NCBI GenBank assembly: GCA_012026975.1
Contig: VEPG01000012.1
Location: 51,800 to 115,799 of the forward strand
Reading direction: 5' to 3'
From: Desulfuromonas sp.
GTDB taxonomy: Bacteria; Desulfobacterota; Desulfuromonadia; Desulfuromonadales; BM103
Length of the DNA: 64,000 nucleotides
Shown one piece after another: positions 9,038-17,996 of this stretch (positions are counted from its first letter, which is position 1; the number at the start of each line of letters is the position of its first letter). The notes under the pieces were generated by a model, which searched no databases, was not told the origin of the DNA, and saw only the letters and a list, made by a program, of their open reading frames with translations. The position numbers were made by a program, and so were the translations under genes.

Positions 9038-10807
9038 TCAAAGCTTTTTTTTGATTTGGACAAGCTCAAGCTGGTACCGGCCGACGGCCTCGAAATCGCC
9101 GGACTGCTCGGCAGCACCAACCAGTTCCTGCAGTTCCCGCAAACGCTGGCGCTGGCCGACCGCCGCCACCGCCTTCCGGCAATCGGCGAAGATCCGCTCC
9201 GGGTCGGCAGCCCATTCCGCCTGATCTTCGGCCAGCAGCAAGCCGCTGAGCAGCGCCTGCACCTTGTCGTCGTGCAGGTCATCGAGCAGCACCTCCGGCA
9301 ACCGGCCCTCGGCATCCTCGGCAGCCAACAGATAATCGGCGACTTCGCGATGCTCCGGAGACGAAAACAACACCGCCGTTCCTTCTTCCCGCACCTGACC
9401 GCGAGCCCGGTCGTTGGCCAGCATCAGACGGAGTAAAAACGTTTGCGGCCGGGTCTCGGCCTCCGGTTCAACGCGCCGCGCCTGGACCGGCGTCCGCTGT
9501 TCGGGAAGGGGCGCGGCGCCCCCGCGCCCCTTCCCCTGCAGCAGGGCTTCGTCCAAACCGGTCCGGGCTGCAATCTGCTTGAGGTAGAGGTTGCGCTCCA
9601 GGTCACTGGGGAGCCGGCGAATGCGCGTCAGCACCTCTTCGGCTGCCCGCGCCCGCCCTTCGACCCGGTCGCCGTGGATTTGCAACTGCTCGTCGAGGAA
9701 CACTTCCAGCGCCGGGCGGGCTGCCGCCAGGCGGACTTGAAAGGCTGCGGTCCCCTGCCCGGTCAGGAATGAGTCGGGATCCTCGCCGGCGGCCAGGCCG
9801 ACGGCACTGACGGCCATCCCTTCGGGGAGCAGGGCGTCCATGGCCCGGAACGTCGCCTGCCGGCCGGCCTTGTCGGCATCGAAGACCAGGATCGCCTGCT
9901 CGGCATAGCGCTTGAGCAGGCGGGCGTGATCGGCGGTCAGGGCCGTGCCGCAGGCGGCCACGGCATTGGCGATCCCGGCCCGGTGCAGGGCGAGCAGGTC
10001 GAAGTAGCCCTCGACCACCAGCACCGCGCGGGCATGGCGAATGGCGTCGCGCCCCTGGTAAAGCCCGTAGAGGGTTCGGCCCTTGTGGTATACCGGGGTT
10101 TCCGGCGAGTTCAGGTACTTGGGGGTGCCATCATCGAGCACACGCCCGCCGAACGCCACTACCCGTCCTTCCGGATCGAGGATCGGAAAGAGCAGGCGGT
10201 TATGGAACAGGTCGCGGTCACCGCGTCCGCCACTCCCCTCGCGCACCAGGCCGGCCGTGCGCAGCTCCTCCTTTGCAAAACCCTGGGATGCCAGATGACC
10301 GACCAGCGCCTCCCACTGGTCGGGGGCAAAGCCGAGCCGGAAAGAACGGACGATTTCAGCCTCGTAGCCTCGTTGCCGCAGGTAGCGGCGACCGGCGGCA
10401 CCGGCGGCATCCTCGAGCAGCAGCCGATGGTAAAAGGCACAGGCCGCCTCATTGATCCGGTACAGCCGTTCGCGCTGATCGCGGCGCTGACGGTCGGCCG
10501 GGGTGACCGGGGTCTCCTCGACCGTTATCCCGGCCTTTTCCCCCAGACGCTTGACCGCCTCGGGGAAGGTCAGCCCTTCCATGCGCATGACGAAGTTAAA
10601 GACGTTGCCCCCCACTCCACAACCGAAGCAGTGGAAGATCTGGCGTGGGGCGTTGACGTTGAAGGAGGGGGATTTTTCCTGGTGAAAGGGGCAGAGGCCC
10701 TGGTAATTGGCGCCGGAGCGCCGCAGCGGCATGTAGCTGGAGATCACCTCGACGATGTCGTTGCGCTCGCGGATTTCGCGGACGGTTTCTTCGTTGATGC
10801 GACTCAT
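9038..10807 (-). CDS. dnaG: DNA primase
   Basis: The 589-residue primase has the N-terminal CHC2 zinc finger (Cys39, His42, Cys60, Cys63), the RNA polymerase core, the TOPRIM motifs VVEGYFD and FDADKAGR, and a C-terminal DnaB-interaction region. It synthesises RNA primers at the replication fork. The ATG at 10807 is only 6 nt from the end of a MITE-like element; the sequence upstream of the start is the element's terminal repeat (ACGGGACAC), so the native ribosome-binding site appears to have been replaced. It is followed by rpoD after 84 bp. Confidence 0.97.
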   Translation of the reverse strand: MSRINEETVREIRERNDIVEVISSYMPLRRSGANYQGLCPFHQEKSPSFNVNAPRQIFHCFGCGVGGNVFNFVMRMEGLTFPEAVKRLGEKAGITVEETPVTPADRQRRDQRERLYRINEAACAFYHRLLLEDAAGAAGRRYLRQRGYEAEIVRSFRLGFAPDQWEALVGHLASQGFAKEELRTAGLVREGSGGRGDRDLFHNRLLFPILDPEGRVVAFGGRVLDDGTPKYLNSPETPVYHKGRTLYGLYQGRDAIRHARAVLVVEGYFDLLALHRAGIANAVAACGTALTADHARLLKRYAEQAILVFDADKAGRQATFRAMDALLPEGMAVSAVGLAAGEDPDSFLTGQGTAAFQVRLAAARPALEVFLDEQLQIHGDRVEGRARAAEEVLTRIRRLPSDLERNLYLKQIAARTGLDEALLQGKGRGGAAPLPEQRTPVQARRVEPEAETRPQTFLLRLMLANDRARGQVREEGTAVLFSSPEHREVADYLLAAEDAEGRLPEVLLDDLHDDKVQALLSGLLLAEDQAEWAADPERIFADCRKAVAAVGQRQRLRELQELVGAAEQSGDFEAVGRYQLELVQIKKKL

Positions 10808-10811
10808 CGTT

Positions 10812-10975
10812 TAGTGTCCCGTACGGTTAGTCCCCTGCACAAATTGTGAGGAGTTTGGGCCTCTGGCAAGGCGCGCTGACGCAGGCCTGGTGGTGCCAAG
10901 CCGAGGAAGCGCAACGCCGCCAGAGGGCGAAAGGGCCACAATTTGCAAGGAAAGGATTAGCCGCACGGGACACTA
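10812..10975. mobile_element. MITE-like palindromic element between mutS2 and dnaG
   Basis: A 160-bp element (10814-10973) has terminal inverted repeats of about 20 bp, GTGTCCCGTACGGTTAGTCC against GTGTCCCGTGCGGCTAATCC. Similarity continues inward (AAATTGTG, GCCTCTGGC), so the whole element is a large imperfect palindrome. It is flanked on both sides by TA, consistent with insertion at TA as in IS630/mariner-type elements. It encodes nothing. The left end abuts the dnaG start; the right end, with its TA, provides the TAG stop of mutS2. Confidence 0.65.
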
Positions 10976-13351
10976 TACCAGCTCCACCACCGTCACGTTG
11001 TCTCCCCCCTCGGCCACATCGGCCGCGCCGAAACCGATGACTTCACGGCGGCCGGCCAGAAACTCCCGGACGGCCCGCCGCAGAATTCCTTCACCGGAAC
11101 CATGGACGACTTCCAGGCGCTTTTCCCCGTGCAGCAAGCCTTCATCGAGAAAAGCCGCCGTCATGTCGATGGCCTCGTCAACCCGCTTGCCGACCAGCAC
11201 CAGGCGCGGCCGGAAGGCCCGCCGTGTCACCCGATCGCGAACCTTCGGGATTCGGGCCGGGGTCGGCGCGAAACGCGGCGGTTGATACTGGCGCAAAGCC
11301 GCCAGTGGCTGGCGCAGCCGCTTGCCGCCCAATTCGAGCTCGGCGGTCGCCCCATCGACATTGACTACCCTGGCATCGACGCCGAGTGCCGTGACGAACA
11401 GCAGTTCGTTGACAGCCACCGCCCGCGGCACAACCCCCGGCGGTACGACTTGCGGCTGCGGCAGCTCCCGGCGCAGGGCACGCAGCTCACCGGTCAGGCG
11501 CGCCTGCTCGCGGACAGGGGGGATGGTTCCCTGGCGGGCTTCACGGAACAGGGAGCGGAGCTGCTCCTCGGCTTCGCTCAGCAGGCGACTACCGCGCTGA
11601 CGCACATCTTCGAGGATGGTCCGTTGCCGGGCCTCCAACTCCTCGCGCAGGCGGCGCTGCTGTTCGTGCTCGCGCTCGGCCTGCCGACGCAGCGTCCCGG
11701 CCGCCTGCAGCTCCTCGTCGATGGCCGCCCGCAGGGCCTGCAGCCGCTCAAGCACGGCCAGCCCTTCGCGCTCGCCGTGACCAAGATAACCTGCCGCGTT
11801 TGACAACAGATCCTCCGGCAAGCCGAGCCGCCGGGCGATCGTGAAGGCGTGGCTGGCGCCGGGAATGCCATAGTGCAGGCGGAAACTCGGCTGCAGCGTT
11901 GCCGCATCGAATTCTACCGCGGCGTTCTCGACCCCGTCCTCAAGATGGGCGTAGCCCTTGATCAGGTGCAGATGGGTGGTGGCAACCACCCGTGTCCCGG
12001 CCTGGCGCAGCCGATCGAGCACCGCCAGCGCCAATGCCCCGCCCTCCCCGGGATCGGTGCCGGTGCCGAGTTCATCGATCAGTACCAGGGCCTGTTCACC
12101 GGCAACGGCCAGGATGTCGCGGATTCGGCACAGGTGCCCAGAAAAGGTCGACAGACTGCGTTCAAGACTCTGTTCGTCGCCGATATCGGCCATCACCGGA
12201 GCGAACGGGAAGAACCGGCTTCCCGGCGCGCAGGGGATCGGCAGACCGGCACGCGCCATCAGCACCAGCAACCCGGCAGTCTTCAGCGCAGCGGTCTTGC
12301 CACCGGTGTTCGGCCCGCTGATCACCAGCACCTGTTCGTTCTCGCCAAGCCGCAGATCGATCGGCACCACCGCTTCGCCCAACTTCAGGGCCAGCAGCGG
12401 GTGACGGGCGGCGGCCAGTTCCAGCAGCGGCCGGGCGGCCAGCTGGGGGACGACGGCATCGACATCCCTGGCGAAGCGGCCCACCGCCAGGCGCAGATCC
12501 AGCACCGCCAGGATGGCCTGGTTGGCGGCCAGTGCCTCGCGGGCGTCACGGACCATGGCGGTCAGCTGCAGAAGAATCCGCTCTTCCTCGCGCTGCACCT
12601 CGCGCAACAGGGTCTGCAGACGGTTGTTGCCGTCCAGCGCCGCCGCCGGTTCGACATAAAGTGTCTGGCCGCTGGCCGAGGTGTCGTGGACAAAACCGCG
12701 CAGACGGCCGGAATGATCGGTGCGCACCGGCAGCACGTAGCGGTTGTTGCGGTCGGTGATCAGCTGTTCCTGGAAAACCCCGGCGTAACGCTCGTCGGCG
12801 AGCAGCCCTTCGAGCTGGCGTTTGAGCCGGGCACGCACGGTTTGCACCTCGCGGCGCAGGCGGCCGAGCTCCGCGGAGGCACTGTCGAGAATTTCGCCAC
12901 GCGGACCGATGCTGCGACGGATCGCCGCCACCAGCTGCGGCAGCGGCACCAGGGCTGCTGCGTGGGCCTGCAGCAGTGGCCAGCCGGCACTTTCGGCCAA
13001 AGCCGTTTTGCACGCCGCGGCTGCTTCGGCAACCCCCCGCACGGCGGCAAAAGCCTCGGCGGAAAGCCAAAGCCCCTCCACGTGCAGCTGTTCGAGCAAC
13101 GCCGTGAGATCGTCACCATCGCCAACCGGCAGCGGCCCGCGGGCGGCCAGCAGTTGCATCGCCTCCGCGGCTTCGGCCAATGTCGCGGCGATGGCAGCGG
13201 GCTCCGCCAGCGGCCGCAAAGCCAGCGCCAGCGCACGGCCGGGGGCGGTGCGGGTCAGGCCGGCCAGATGGGCGGCAACCTTGGAGAATTCCAGCAGGTC
13301 GAGGCTGTCGGCCACCCCCCCGGCCGGCTCTGCACGGCGCCGACGGTTCAT
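10973..13351 (-). CDS. mutS2: Endonuclease MutS2
   Basis: The 792-residue protein has the MutS core and clamp, the Walker A (GPNTGGKTAALKT), Walker B (LVLIDELGTGTDP) and signature regions of a MutS ATPase, a long coiled coil, and a C-terminal Smr nuclease domain (LVLVGKRVDEAI..., VVHGSGEGILRRAVREFL). MutS2 acts on branched DNA and collided ribosomes rather than on mismatches. A frame extends to 13762, but that would overlap all of cvpA; ATG 13351 fits the family length. The ATG overlaps the cvpA stop (ATGA). The TAG stop is formed at the edge of the MITE-like element. Confidence 0.95.
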   Translation of the reverse strand: MNRRRRAEPAGGVADSLDLLEFSKVAAHLAGLTRTAPGRALALALRPLAEPAAIAATLAEAAEAMQLLAARGPLPVGDGDDLTALLEQLHVEGLWLSAEAFAAVRGVAEAAAACKTALAESAGWPLLQAHAAALVPLPQLVAAIRRSIGPRGEILDSASAELGRLRREVQTVRARLKRQLEGLLADERYAGVFQEQLITDRNNRYVLPVRTDHSGRLRGFVHDTSASGQTLYVEPAAALDGNNRLQTLLREVQREEERILLQLTAMVRDAREALAANQAILAVLDLRLAVGRFARDVDAVVPQLAARPLLELAAARHPLLALKLGEAVVPIDLRLGENEQVLVISGPNTGGKTAALKTAGLLVLMARAGLPIPCAPGSRFFPFAPVMADIGDEQSLERSLSTFSGHLCRIRDILAVAGEQALVLIDELGTGTDPGEGGALALAVLDRLRQAGTRVVATTHLHLIKGYAHLEDGVENAAVEFDAATLQPSFRLHYGIPGASHAFTIARRLGLPEDLLSNAAGYLGHGEREGLAVLERLQALRAAIDEELQAAGTLRRQAEREHEQQRRLREELEARQRTILEDVRQRGSRLLSEAEEQLRSLFREARQGTIPPVREQARLTGELRALRRELPQPQVVPPGVVPRAVAVNELLFVTALGVDARVVNVDGATAELELGGKRLRQPLAALRQYQPPRFAPTPARIPKVRDRVTRRAFRPRLVLVGKRVDEAIDMTAAFLDEGLLHGEKRLEVVHGSGEGILRRAVREFLAGRREVIGFGAADVAEGGDNVTVVELV

Positions 13352-13821
13352 CGCAGCAGCTGCCGCCCCCCGTTCACAACCCGCTCGCCCAGCGTAGTAA
13401 AAGGCGGCGCCAGTTGTGACTGCCGGCGGGACTCTTTCAGCCAATCGGCAACAGACAGGCCGTACAGCACCAGGGCCAGCAGCAGAGTTCCCTGCATCAG
13501 ACCGAACAGGCCACCGAGAACCCGGTTGAAGCCACCGAGGAAAATCAGCTTGAGGAAGCGGGACAGCACCACGCCGAGCAGGACGAAACAGATCAGCGTG
13601 ACCAGGAACAGGACAGCGAAGCAAACCACCATTGCCAGCCATGGCGGCAGATTGGCCCAGGCAGGCATTGCCTCCGCCAACGCCATGTGATAGCGGACGG
13701 CGAGGATGGTGCCCAACCCCAGACCGGCCAGGGCGCACAACTCGTGAATCAGGCCGAGCCAAAGCCCCTTGAGGAGCAGTACGGCCAGCACGGCCACAAT
13801 GGCGATGTCGACCGCGTTCAT
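13348..13821 (-). CDS. cvpA: CvpA family inner-membrane protein
   Basis: This 157-residue protein has four predicted membrane helices (about residues 5-22, 28-45, 63-88 and 103-125), with the NRVLGGLFGLMQG segment typical of CvpA. CvpA homologues are linked to colicin V production and to envelope stress and bile resistance; biochemical role unknown. It overlaps mutS2 by 4 bp and follows yqeY, so translation is probably coupled. Confidence 0.88.
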   Translation of the reverse strand: MNAVDIAIVAVLAVLLLKGLWLGLIHELCALAGLGLGTILAVRYHMALAEAMPAWANLPPWLAMVVCFAVLFLVTLICFVLLGVVLSRFLKLIFLGGFNRVLGGLFGLMQGTLLLALVLYGLSVADWLKESRRQSQLAPPFTTLGERVVNGGRQLLR

Positions 13822-13843
13822 TGCACTCTCCCCGGCGAGGTGC

Positions 13844-14287
13844 TCACCCGGCCAGACGGGCCTTGACCAGCTCGCTCACCAATCGGCCGTCGGCACGACC
13901 GGTGGTCTGCGGGGTAACCAGCTTCATTACCGCGCCCATGTCGCGCGGCCCGCTGGCCCCGGCTGCAAGCACGGCGGTTTCGATGAGCGCCTTGATCTCC
14001 GCCTCGCTCATCTGGGAGGGGAGGAACTCCTGCAGAATGGCCAGCTCCTGCTCCTCCTTGGCGGCCAATTCGGGGCGGACGCCCCGGTAGGCCTCCGCCG
14101 ACTCGCGGCGCTGCTTGACCAGGGTGGAGAGCACCTTGATTACGCCGGCGTCGTCCAGCGTTCCGCGCGCTTCGATCTCGGCATTCTTGATCGCCGTGCG
14201 CGCCATGCGGATGGCGCTCAGGCGCAGGCTGTCCTGCGCCTTCATCGCACTCTTCATCGCTTCGGTCAGTCGTTCCTGGATGGTCAT
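13844..14287 (-). CDS. YqeY/GatB-like tRNA amidotransferase-related protein
   Basis: The 147-residue protein matches the GatB/YqeY family: N-terminal helices (IQERLTEAMKSAMKAQD, LRLSAIRMARTAIKNAE) and the YqeY tail motif MGAVMKLVTPQTTGRADGRLV. The family resembles the C-terminal tRNA-binding region of GatB but lacks its catalytic part; role unknown. It heads the yqeY-cvpA-mutS2-dnaG-rpoD run and starts 17 bp after hisE. GGGGA precedes the ATG. Confidence 0.9.
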   Translation of the reverse strand: MTIQERLTEAMKSAMKAQDSLRLSAIRMARTAIKNAEIEARGTLDDAGVIKVLSTLVKQRRESAEAYRGVRPELAAKEEQELAILQEFLPSQMSEAEIKALIETAVLAAGASGPRDMGAVMKLVTPQTTGRADGRLVSELVKARLAG

Positions 14288-14304
14288 GATGAGTCCCCTG
14301 AAGA

Positions 14305-14631
14305 TTATTTCGTACGGGCGGCCTTCTCGGCCAGCCCCGAAGTGCCAAAGCGCCTGCGCAGCTCCGCGTAGACCCGCTCCGGCGGCAGGTCGTAATGACC
14401 GAGCAGCACCAACAGGTGGAAGATCAGGTCGGCGGCCTCATACACCACCTGCTCGCGGTCACCCCCCTTGCCGGCCACGGCGACCTCGGTCGCCTCCTCG
14501 CCGATCTTGCCGAGGATCTTGTCGAGCCCCTTGGCATAGAGCGAGGCCACGTAGGACTGCTCGGACGGGTTGTTCTTGCGATCAAGGATGATCCGATAAA
14601 CGGCGTCGAGAATGTCGTTGTTGCTGTTCAT
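14305..14631 (-). CDS. hisE: Phosphoribosyl-ATP pyrophosphatase
   Basis: The 108-residue all-helical protein has the MazG-like motifs of HisE (KIGEEATEVAVA, EAADLIFHLLVLL). It hydrolyses PR-ATP to PR-AMP, the second step of histidine synthesis. It is a stand-alone HisE, not fused to HisI, and no hisI is seen in this cluster. It is separated from hisF by a palindromic repeat. Confidence 0.95.
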   Translation of the reverse strand: MNSNNDILDAVYRIILDRKNNPSEQSYVASLYAKGLDKILGKIGEEATEVAVAGKGGDREQVVYEAADLIFHLLVLLGHYDLPPERVYAELRRRFGTSGLAEKAARTK

Positions 14632-14650
14632 TTCAAGTTCCTTCCAGGCT

Positions 14651-14762
14651 GATCAAAAATGCCCAGGTGCTAGGCGCCCGCAGACCGAGGAGCGAGGCGT
14701 ACCTCGCTGGTACGCCGCAGCAACGAGGGCAAGGGCAACAACGCAGATGGGCGTTTTTCATC
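14651..14762. repeat. 112-bp palindromic intergenic repeat
   Basis: The two halves (GATCAAAAATGCCCAGG... and, reversed, GATGAAAAACGCCCATC...) are inverted copies that meet at GGCGTACC-TCGCT-GGTACGCC. The long imperfect cruciform fills the hisF-hisE gap and codes for nothing. I recall similar elements in many Geobacter/Desulfuromonas genomes, so it is probably a dispersed REP/MITE-like repeat, but only this copy is in the window. Confidence 0.65.
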
Positions 14763-14766
14763 GGCC

Positions 14767-15534
14767 TCACAACCTGACCGGCACCCCGTGCTGCTGCAGA
14801 TACTCTTTGCACTCGTGAATCGTATATTCGCGGAAATGGAAGATGCTCGCCGCCAGGGCTGCGCTCGCGCCCCCCTCGACCAGCCCCTCGCGGATATGCT
14901 CGAGATTGCCGACGCCGCCCGAGGCGATCACCGGGATGCCGACCCGGTCGCTGATGGCCCGGGTCAGCGGGATGTCGTAACCGTCCTTGGTGCCGTCCTT
15001 GTCCATCGAAGTCAGCAGAATTTCGCCGGCCCCGAAACCCTCCATGCGCGCCGCCCATTCCAGGGCGTCGATCCCGGTTGGGTTGCGGCCGCCGTGGGTG
15101 TAGACCTCCCATTGGAGCGGGTCGGTGCCCGGCACCCGACGGGCATCGATGGCCACCACGATGCACTGCGAGCCGAAGCGCTCGGCCGCCTCGCGTACGA
15201 ACTCCGGGCGGTGCACCGCCGCGGTGTTGATCGAGACCTTGTCGGCGCCGGCATTGAGCAGATTGCGGATATCCGCAATCTCGCGCACCCCGCCGCCGAC
15301 GGTCAGCGGCATGAAAACCCGCTCGGCGGTGCGCGCCACCACGTCGAGGATGATGCCGCGCTTTTCGTGGCTGGCGGTGATGTCGAGAAAGGTCAGTTCG
15401 TCGGCCCCCTGCAGGTCGTAGGCGGCCGCGACCTCAACCGGGTCGCCGGCATCGCGCAGCTCGACGAACTGGACTCCCTTGACCACCCGCCCGTCCTTGA
15501 CGTCGAGGCAGGGGATGATGCGTCTGGTCAGCAT
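14767..15534 (-). CDS. hisF: Imidazole glycerol phosphate synthase, cyclase subunit
   Basis: The 255-residue (beta/alpha)8 barrel has HisF signatures: the N-terminal [16 protein letters not shown] with catalytic Asp, [10 protein letters not shown], and VIASGGVG near the end. It uses ammonia from HisH to convert PRFAR to IGP and AICAR. AAGGA lies upstream of ATG 15534. It is separated from hisA by a small repair-enzyme gene. Confidence 0.97.
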   Translation of the reverse strand: MLTRRIIPCLDVKDGRVVKGVQFVELRDAGDPVEVAAAYDLQGADELTFLDITASHEKRGIILDVVARTAERVFMPLTVGGGVREIADIRNLLNAGADKVSINTAAVHRPEFVREAAERFGSQCIVVAIDARRVPGTDPLQWEVYTHGGRNPTGIDALEWAARMEGFGAGEILLTSMDKDGTKDGYDIPLTRAISDRVGIPVIASGGVGNLEHIREGLVEGGASAALAASIFHFREYTIHECKEYLQQHGVPVRL

Positions 15535-15544
15535 GACTTATCCT

Positions 15545-15973
15545 TCATGTCAAAACTTCCCACTCTTCGATGTCGCCGGGGACAACCACGAAAAGGGGGT
15601 GCACCCGCGGTGCATTGCCGGACTGCGCCTGCCAGCGCTCAGGATCGCGCTGCTGCAGCTTGCGGCCCAGATGCTGCCATTCGTAAGCCACCTGCCCGGC
15701 CGTGACCGGAATGGCCGGAGCCGGGACGGGACGTAATATCTTTGGGGTGGCGAAGCGATAACGTCGACGCTCCGCTTCCTCCGCAATTGCCGCCAGATAA
15801 GCACCGATAGCCGTCAACGGGTCGGCCTGGCGACGAAACCGCCGCAACTGCGGATGGTGGTGGTACCCTCTGGTCTCCCCCGCCAGCACCTTTTGTGCCA
15901 GCAGTCCCTCGCGCCACACCGCCAGCAGACCCTGGCGGTCGAGCAGCCGCGGATGGAGGGACCAGAGGCGCAT
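15545..15973 (-). CDS. Pyrimidine-dimer DNA glycosylase/endonuclease V family protein
   Basis: The 142-residue protein begins [19 protein letters not shown] and continues with WREGLLAQKVL and HHHPQLRRF, the conserved block of the Pyr_excise family related to T4 endonuclease V. It would cut at UV-induced pyrimidine dimers in base-excision repair. The ATG at 15973 overlaps the hisA stop (TGATG), and the stop lies 10 bp from hisF, so it is embedded in the his operon. Function is by family only; bacterial members are little studied. Confidence 0.8.
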   Translation of the reverse strand: MRLWSLHPRLLDRQGLLAVWREGLLAQKVLAGETRGYHHHPQLRRFRRQADPLTAIGAYLAAIAEEAERRRYRFATPKILRPVPAPAIPVTAGQVAYEWQHLGRKLQQRDPERWQAQSGNAPRVHPLFVVVPGDIEEWEVLT

Positions 15974-16701
15974 CAACCCTGCTTGGTCAGGGCGACAGCC
16001 TCGCGCAGATCCAGCGCCCCCGAGTAGATCGCCTTGCCGGTAATCACTCCGGTGACCCCATACCGTTCAATGGCCAGCAGGTTCTCGATATCTTTCAGAC
16101 TGGACACCCCGCCCGAGGCGATTACCGGGATGCCGGCGGCTTCGGCCAGTGCCCGCGTGGCCTCGAGGTTCGGCCCCTGCAGCATGCCGTCACGGGCGAT
16201 GTCGGTGTAGATGATGGCGGCGACGCCATCCCCGGCGAACCTCTTTGCCAGCTCCACGGCGGTGACACCGGTGACCTCGGCCCACCCCTGCACCGCGACC
16301 ATGCCGTTTTTCGCATCGATGCCGACCACGATCCGGCCAGGGAAGCGCCGGCAGGCGTCCGTCACCAGCTGCGGGGTACGCTGTGCCGCCGTGCCGATGA
16401 TGACCCGAGACAGGCCAAGAGACAGGTAGGCTTCGATGGTGGCCAGGTCACGGATGCCGCCGCCGAGTTGGGCGGGAATGTCGATTGCCTTGACGATTGC
16501 CTCGATGGCGGCACGGTTCTTCGGCACGCCGGCAAACGCACCGTCGAGGTCGACAATGTGCAGCAGCTCGCCCCCCTCATCCTGCCAGCGGCGGGCGGTG
16601 ACCGCAGGGTTGTCGGAATAAACGGTATCGCGCTCCATCAGCCCCTGTTCGAGCCTCACGCATTTGCCGTCTTTCAAATCAATGGCGGGGATGACAATCA
16701 T
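15973..16701 (-). CDS. hisA: Phosphoribosylformimino-5-aminoimidazole carboxamide ribotide isomerase
   Basis: The 242-residue barrel starts [17 protein letters not shown], with the catalytic Asp of HisA in the first strand. It also has the QLGGGIRD and [10 protein letters not shown] motifs and a VIASGGV phosphate-binding end. It isomerises ProFAR to PRFAR. It lies 2 bp from hisH, and its stop overlaps the glycosylase start. Confidence 0.96.
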   Translation of the reverse strand: MIVIPAIDLKDGKCVRLEQGLMERDTVYSDNPAVTARRWQDEGGELLHIVDLDGAFAGVPKNRAAIEAIVKAIDIPAQLGGGIRDLATIEAYLSLGLSRVIIGTAAQRTPQLVTDACRRFPGRIVVGIDAKNGMVAVQGWAEVTGVTAVELAKRFAGDGVAAIIYTDIARDGMLQGPNLEATRALAEAAGIPVIASGGVSSLKDIENLLAIERYGVTGVITGKAIYSGALDLREAVALTKQG

Positions 16702-16703
16702 CT

Positions 16704-17330
16704 CTACATCTCTCCAAAATTCTTCAGCATCTTTAGCCCCACCGCCTGGCTCTTCTCAGGGTGAAACTGGGTGGCCATGACGTTGTCGCGCCAGATGCTC
16801 GAGCAGAAGGTCTGCCCGTAGCCGGTCTCGGTGGCAATCACCGCCGGGTCATCGGGAACCACAAAGTAGGAATGAACAAAGTAGACGAAGCTGCCGTCCG
16901 GCACGCCTTCGTAAAGTGGCGCAGGGCGGTGGATGCCGATCCGGTTCCATCCCATGTGCGGCACTTTGAGTGGCTCGCCCTCTTCCCGAGAACCTTCAGG
17001 GAAGCGCACCACTTTCCCGGGAATGATGCCGAGTCCTTGATGACGGCCGAACTCTTCACTCTCGGTAAAAAGCAATTGCAGGCCGAGGCAGATGCCAAGG
17101 AACGGCTTGCCGGCGGCCACGTGCTCCTTGATCGGCGCGACAAAGCCCCCTTCCGTGAGGTTGCGCATGCAGTCGCGGAAGGCGCCGACCCCGGGGAGAA
17201 CCAACTTGCCGGCCCGGGCCGCAACAGCCGGATCGGCCGTCACCACGGCAGTGCAGCCGACCTGTTCGAAGGCCTTCTGCACGCTGCGCAGATTGCCCAT
17301 GCCGTAATCGATGATGACGACGTCGCTCAC
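16704..17330 (-). CDS. hisH: Imidazole glycerol phosphate synthase, glutamine amidotransferase subunit
   Basis: The 208-residue class I glutamine amidotransferase has the nucleophile elbow [11 protein letters not shown] (catalytic Cys) and the C-terminal His/Glu in FHPEKSQ. It provides ammonia to HisF. The start is GTG at 17330, overlapping the hisB stop as GTGA, so translation is probably coupled. Confidence 0.96.
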   Translation of the reverse strand: MSDVVIIDYGMGNLRSVQKAFEQVGCTAVVTADPAVAARAGKLVLPGVGAFRDCMRNLTEGGFVAPIKEHVAAGKPFLGICLGLQLLFTESEEFGRHQGLGIIPGKVVRFPEGSREEGEPLKVPHMGWNRIGIHRPAPLYEGVPDGSFVYFVHSYFVVPDDPAVIATETGYGQTFCSSIWRDNVMATQFHPEKSQAVGLKMLKNFGEM

Positions 17331-17917
17331 TCCAGCGCCCCTTTGGAAGAGAGCACCCCCTGCACACGCGGATCGATCTGGGTCGCTTCATCGAGCGCCC
17401 GGGCCAGCGCTTTGAACACCGCTTCGACGATGTGGTGCAGGTTGTCGCCATAGGCCAGGTTGACGTGGAGGTTGGCGCCGGCATGATTGCAGAAGGCAGT
17501 GAAGAACTCCTGCACCAGCTCCAGGTCGAAGCTGCCGACCTGGACCTTGGGGAGATCGACGTGCCAGACCAGGAACGGCCGGCCGGAAAAATCGAGGACC
17601 ACCGAGGCCAGCGCTTCGTGCATCGGCATGGTACCGCGCCCGTAGCGGCGGATCCCGGCCTTGTCGCCGAGAGCCTGCTTAAACGCCTCGCCGAGGCAGA
17701 TGCCGACGTCCTCCACGGTGTGGTGGGCATCGACTTCGAGATCGCCTTTGGCTTCAATGGTCAGGTCAAAAAAGCCGTGGCGGGCAATCTGCGTCAGCAT
17801 GTGGTCGAAGAACGCCACGCCGGTGGCGATCTCGTGTTGCCCGCTGCCGTCCAACCCGAGGGTGACCTGGATGGCGGTTTCCTTGGTGGTGCGATCGATC
17901 GATGCGGTACGGCTCAT
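17327..17917 (-). CDS. hisB: Imidazoleglycerol-phosphate dehydratase
   Basis: The 196-residue monofunctional HisB has the metal-binding motifs [24 protein letters not shown] and the second pair FCNHAG and DNLHHIVE. It dehydrates IGP to imidazole acetol phosphate with Mn. A frame to 17956 exists, but ATG 17917 has GGAGGG just upstream and fits the family start. Confidence 0.96.
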   Translation of the reverse strand: MSRTASIDRTTKETAIQVTLGLDGSGQHEIATGVAFFDHMLTQIARHGFFDLTIEAKGDLEVDAHHTVEDVGICLGEAFKQALGDKAGIRRYGRGTMPMHEALASVVLDFSGRPFLVWHVDLPKVQVGSFDLELVQEFFTAFCNHAGANLHVNLAYGDNLHHIVEAVFKALARALDEATQIDPRVQGVLSSKGALE

Positions 17918-17939
17918 GAGTGCCCTCCGATTGCCATTT

Positions 17940-17987
17940 GTAGGGGCGCCATTCATGGCGCCCGGGCGTGATAAATCAAGCCCCTAC
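17940..17987. repeat. GTAGGGGC interspersed repeat, hisD-hisB gap
   Basis: A 48-bp element bounded by GTAGGGGC and GCCCCTAC, with an inner GGCGCC-attcat-GGCGCC inverted repeat. It is one of three such elements in 3.5 kb. Confidence 0.6.
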
Positions 17988-17996
17988 GATAACCGG

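Noticed and set aside
11849..13690. 613-codon plus-strand frame
   Set aside because: Antisense shadow of mutS2 and cvpA; low-complexity Gln/Arg/Gly composition and no family.
13352..13762. 137-residue N-terminal extension of MutS2
   Set aside because: It overlaps the whole of cvpA out of frame and has no MutS2 homology; ATG 13351 gives a normal length.
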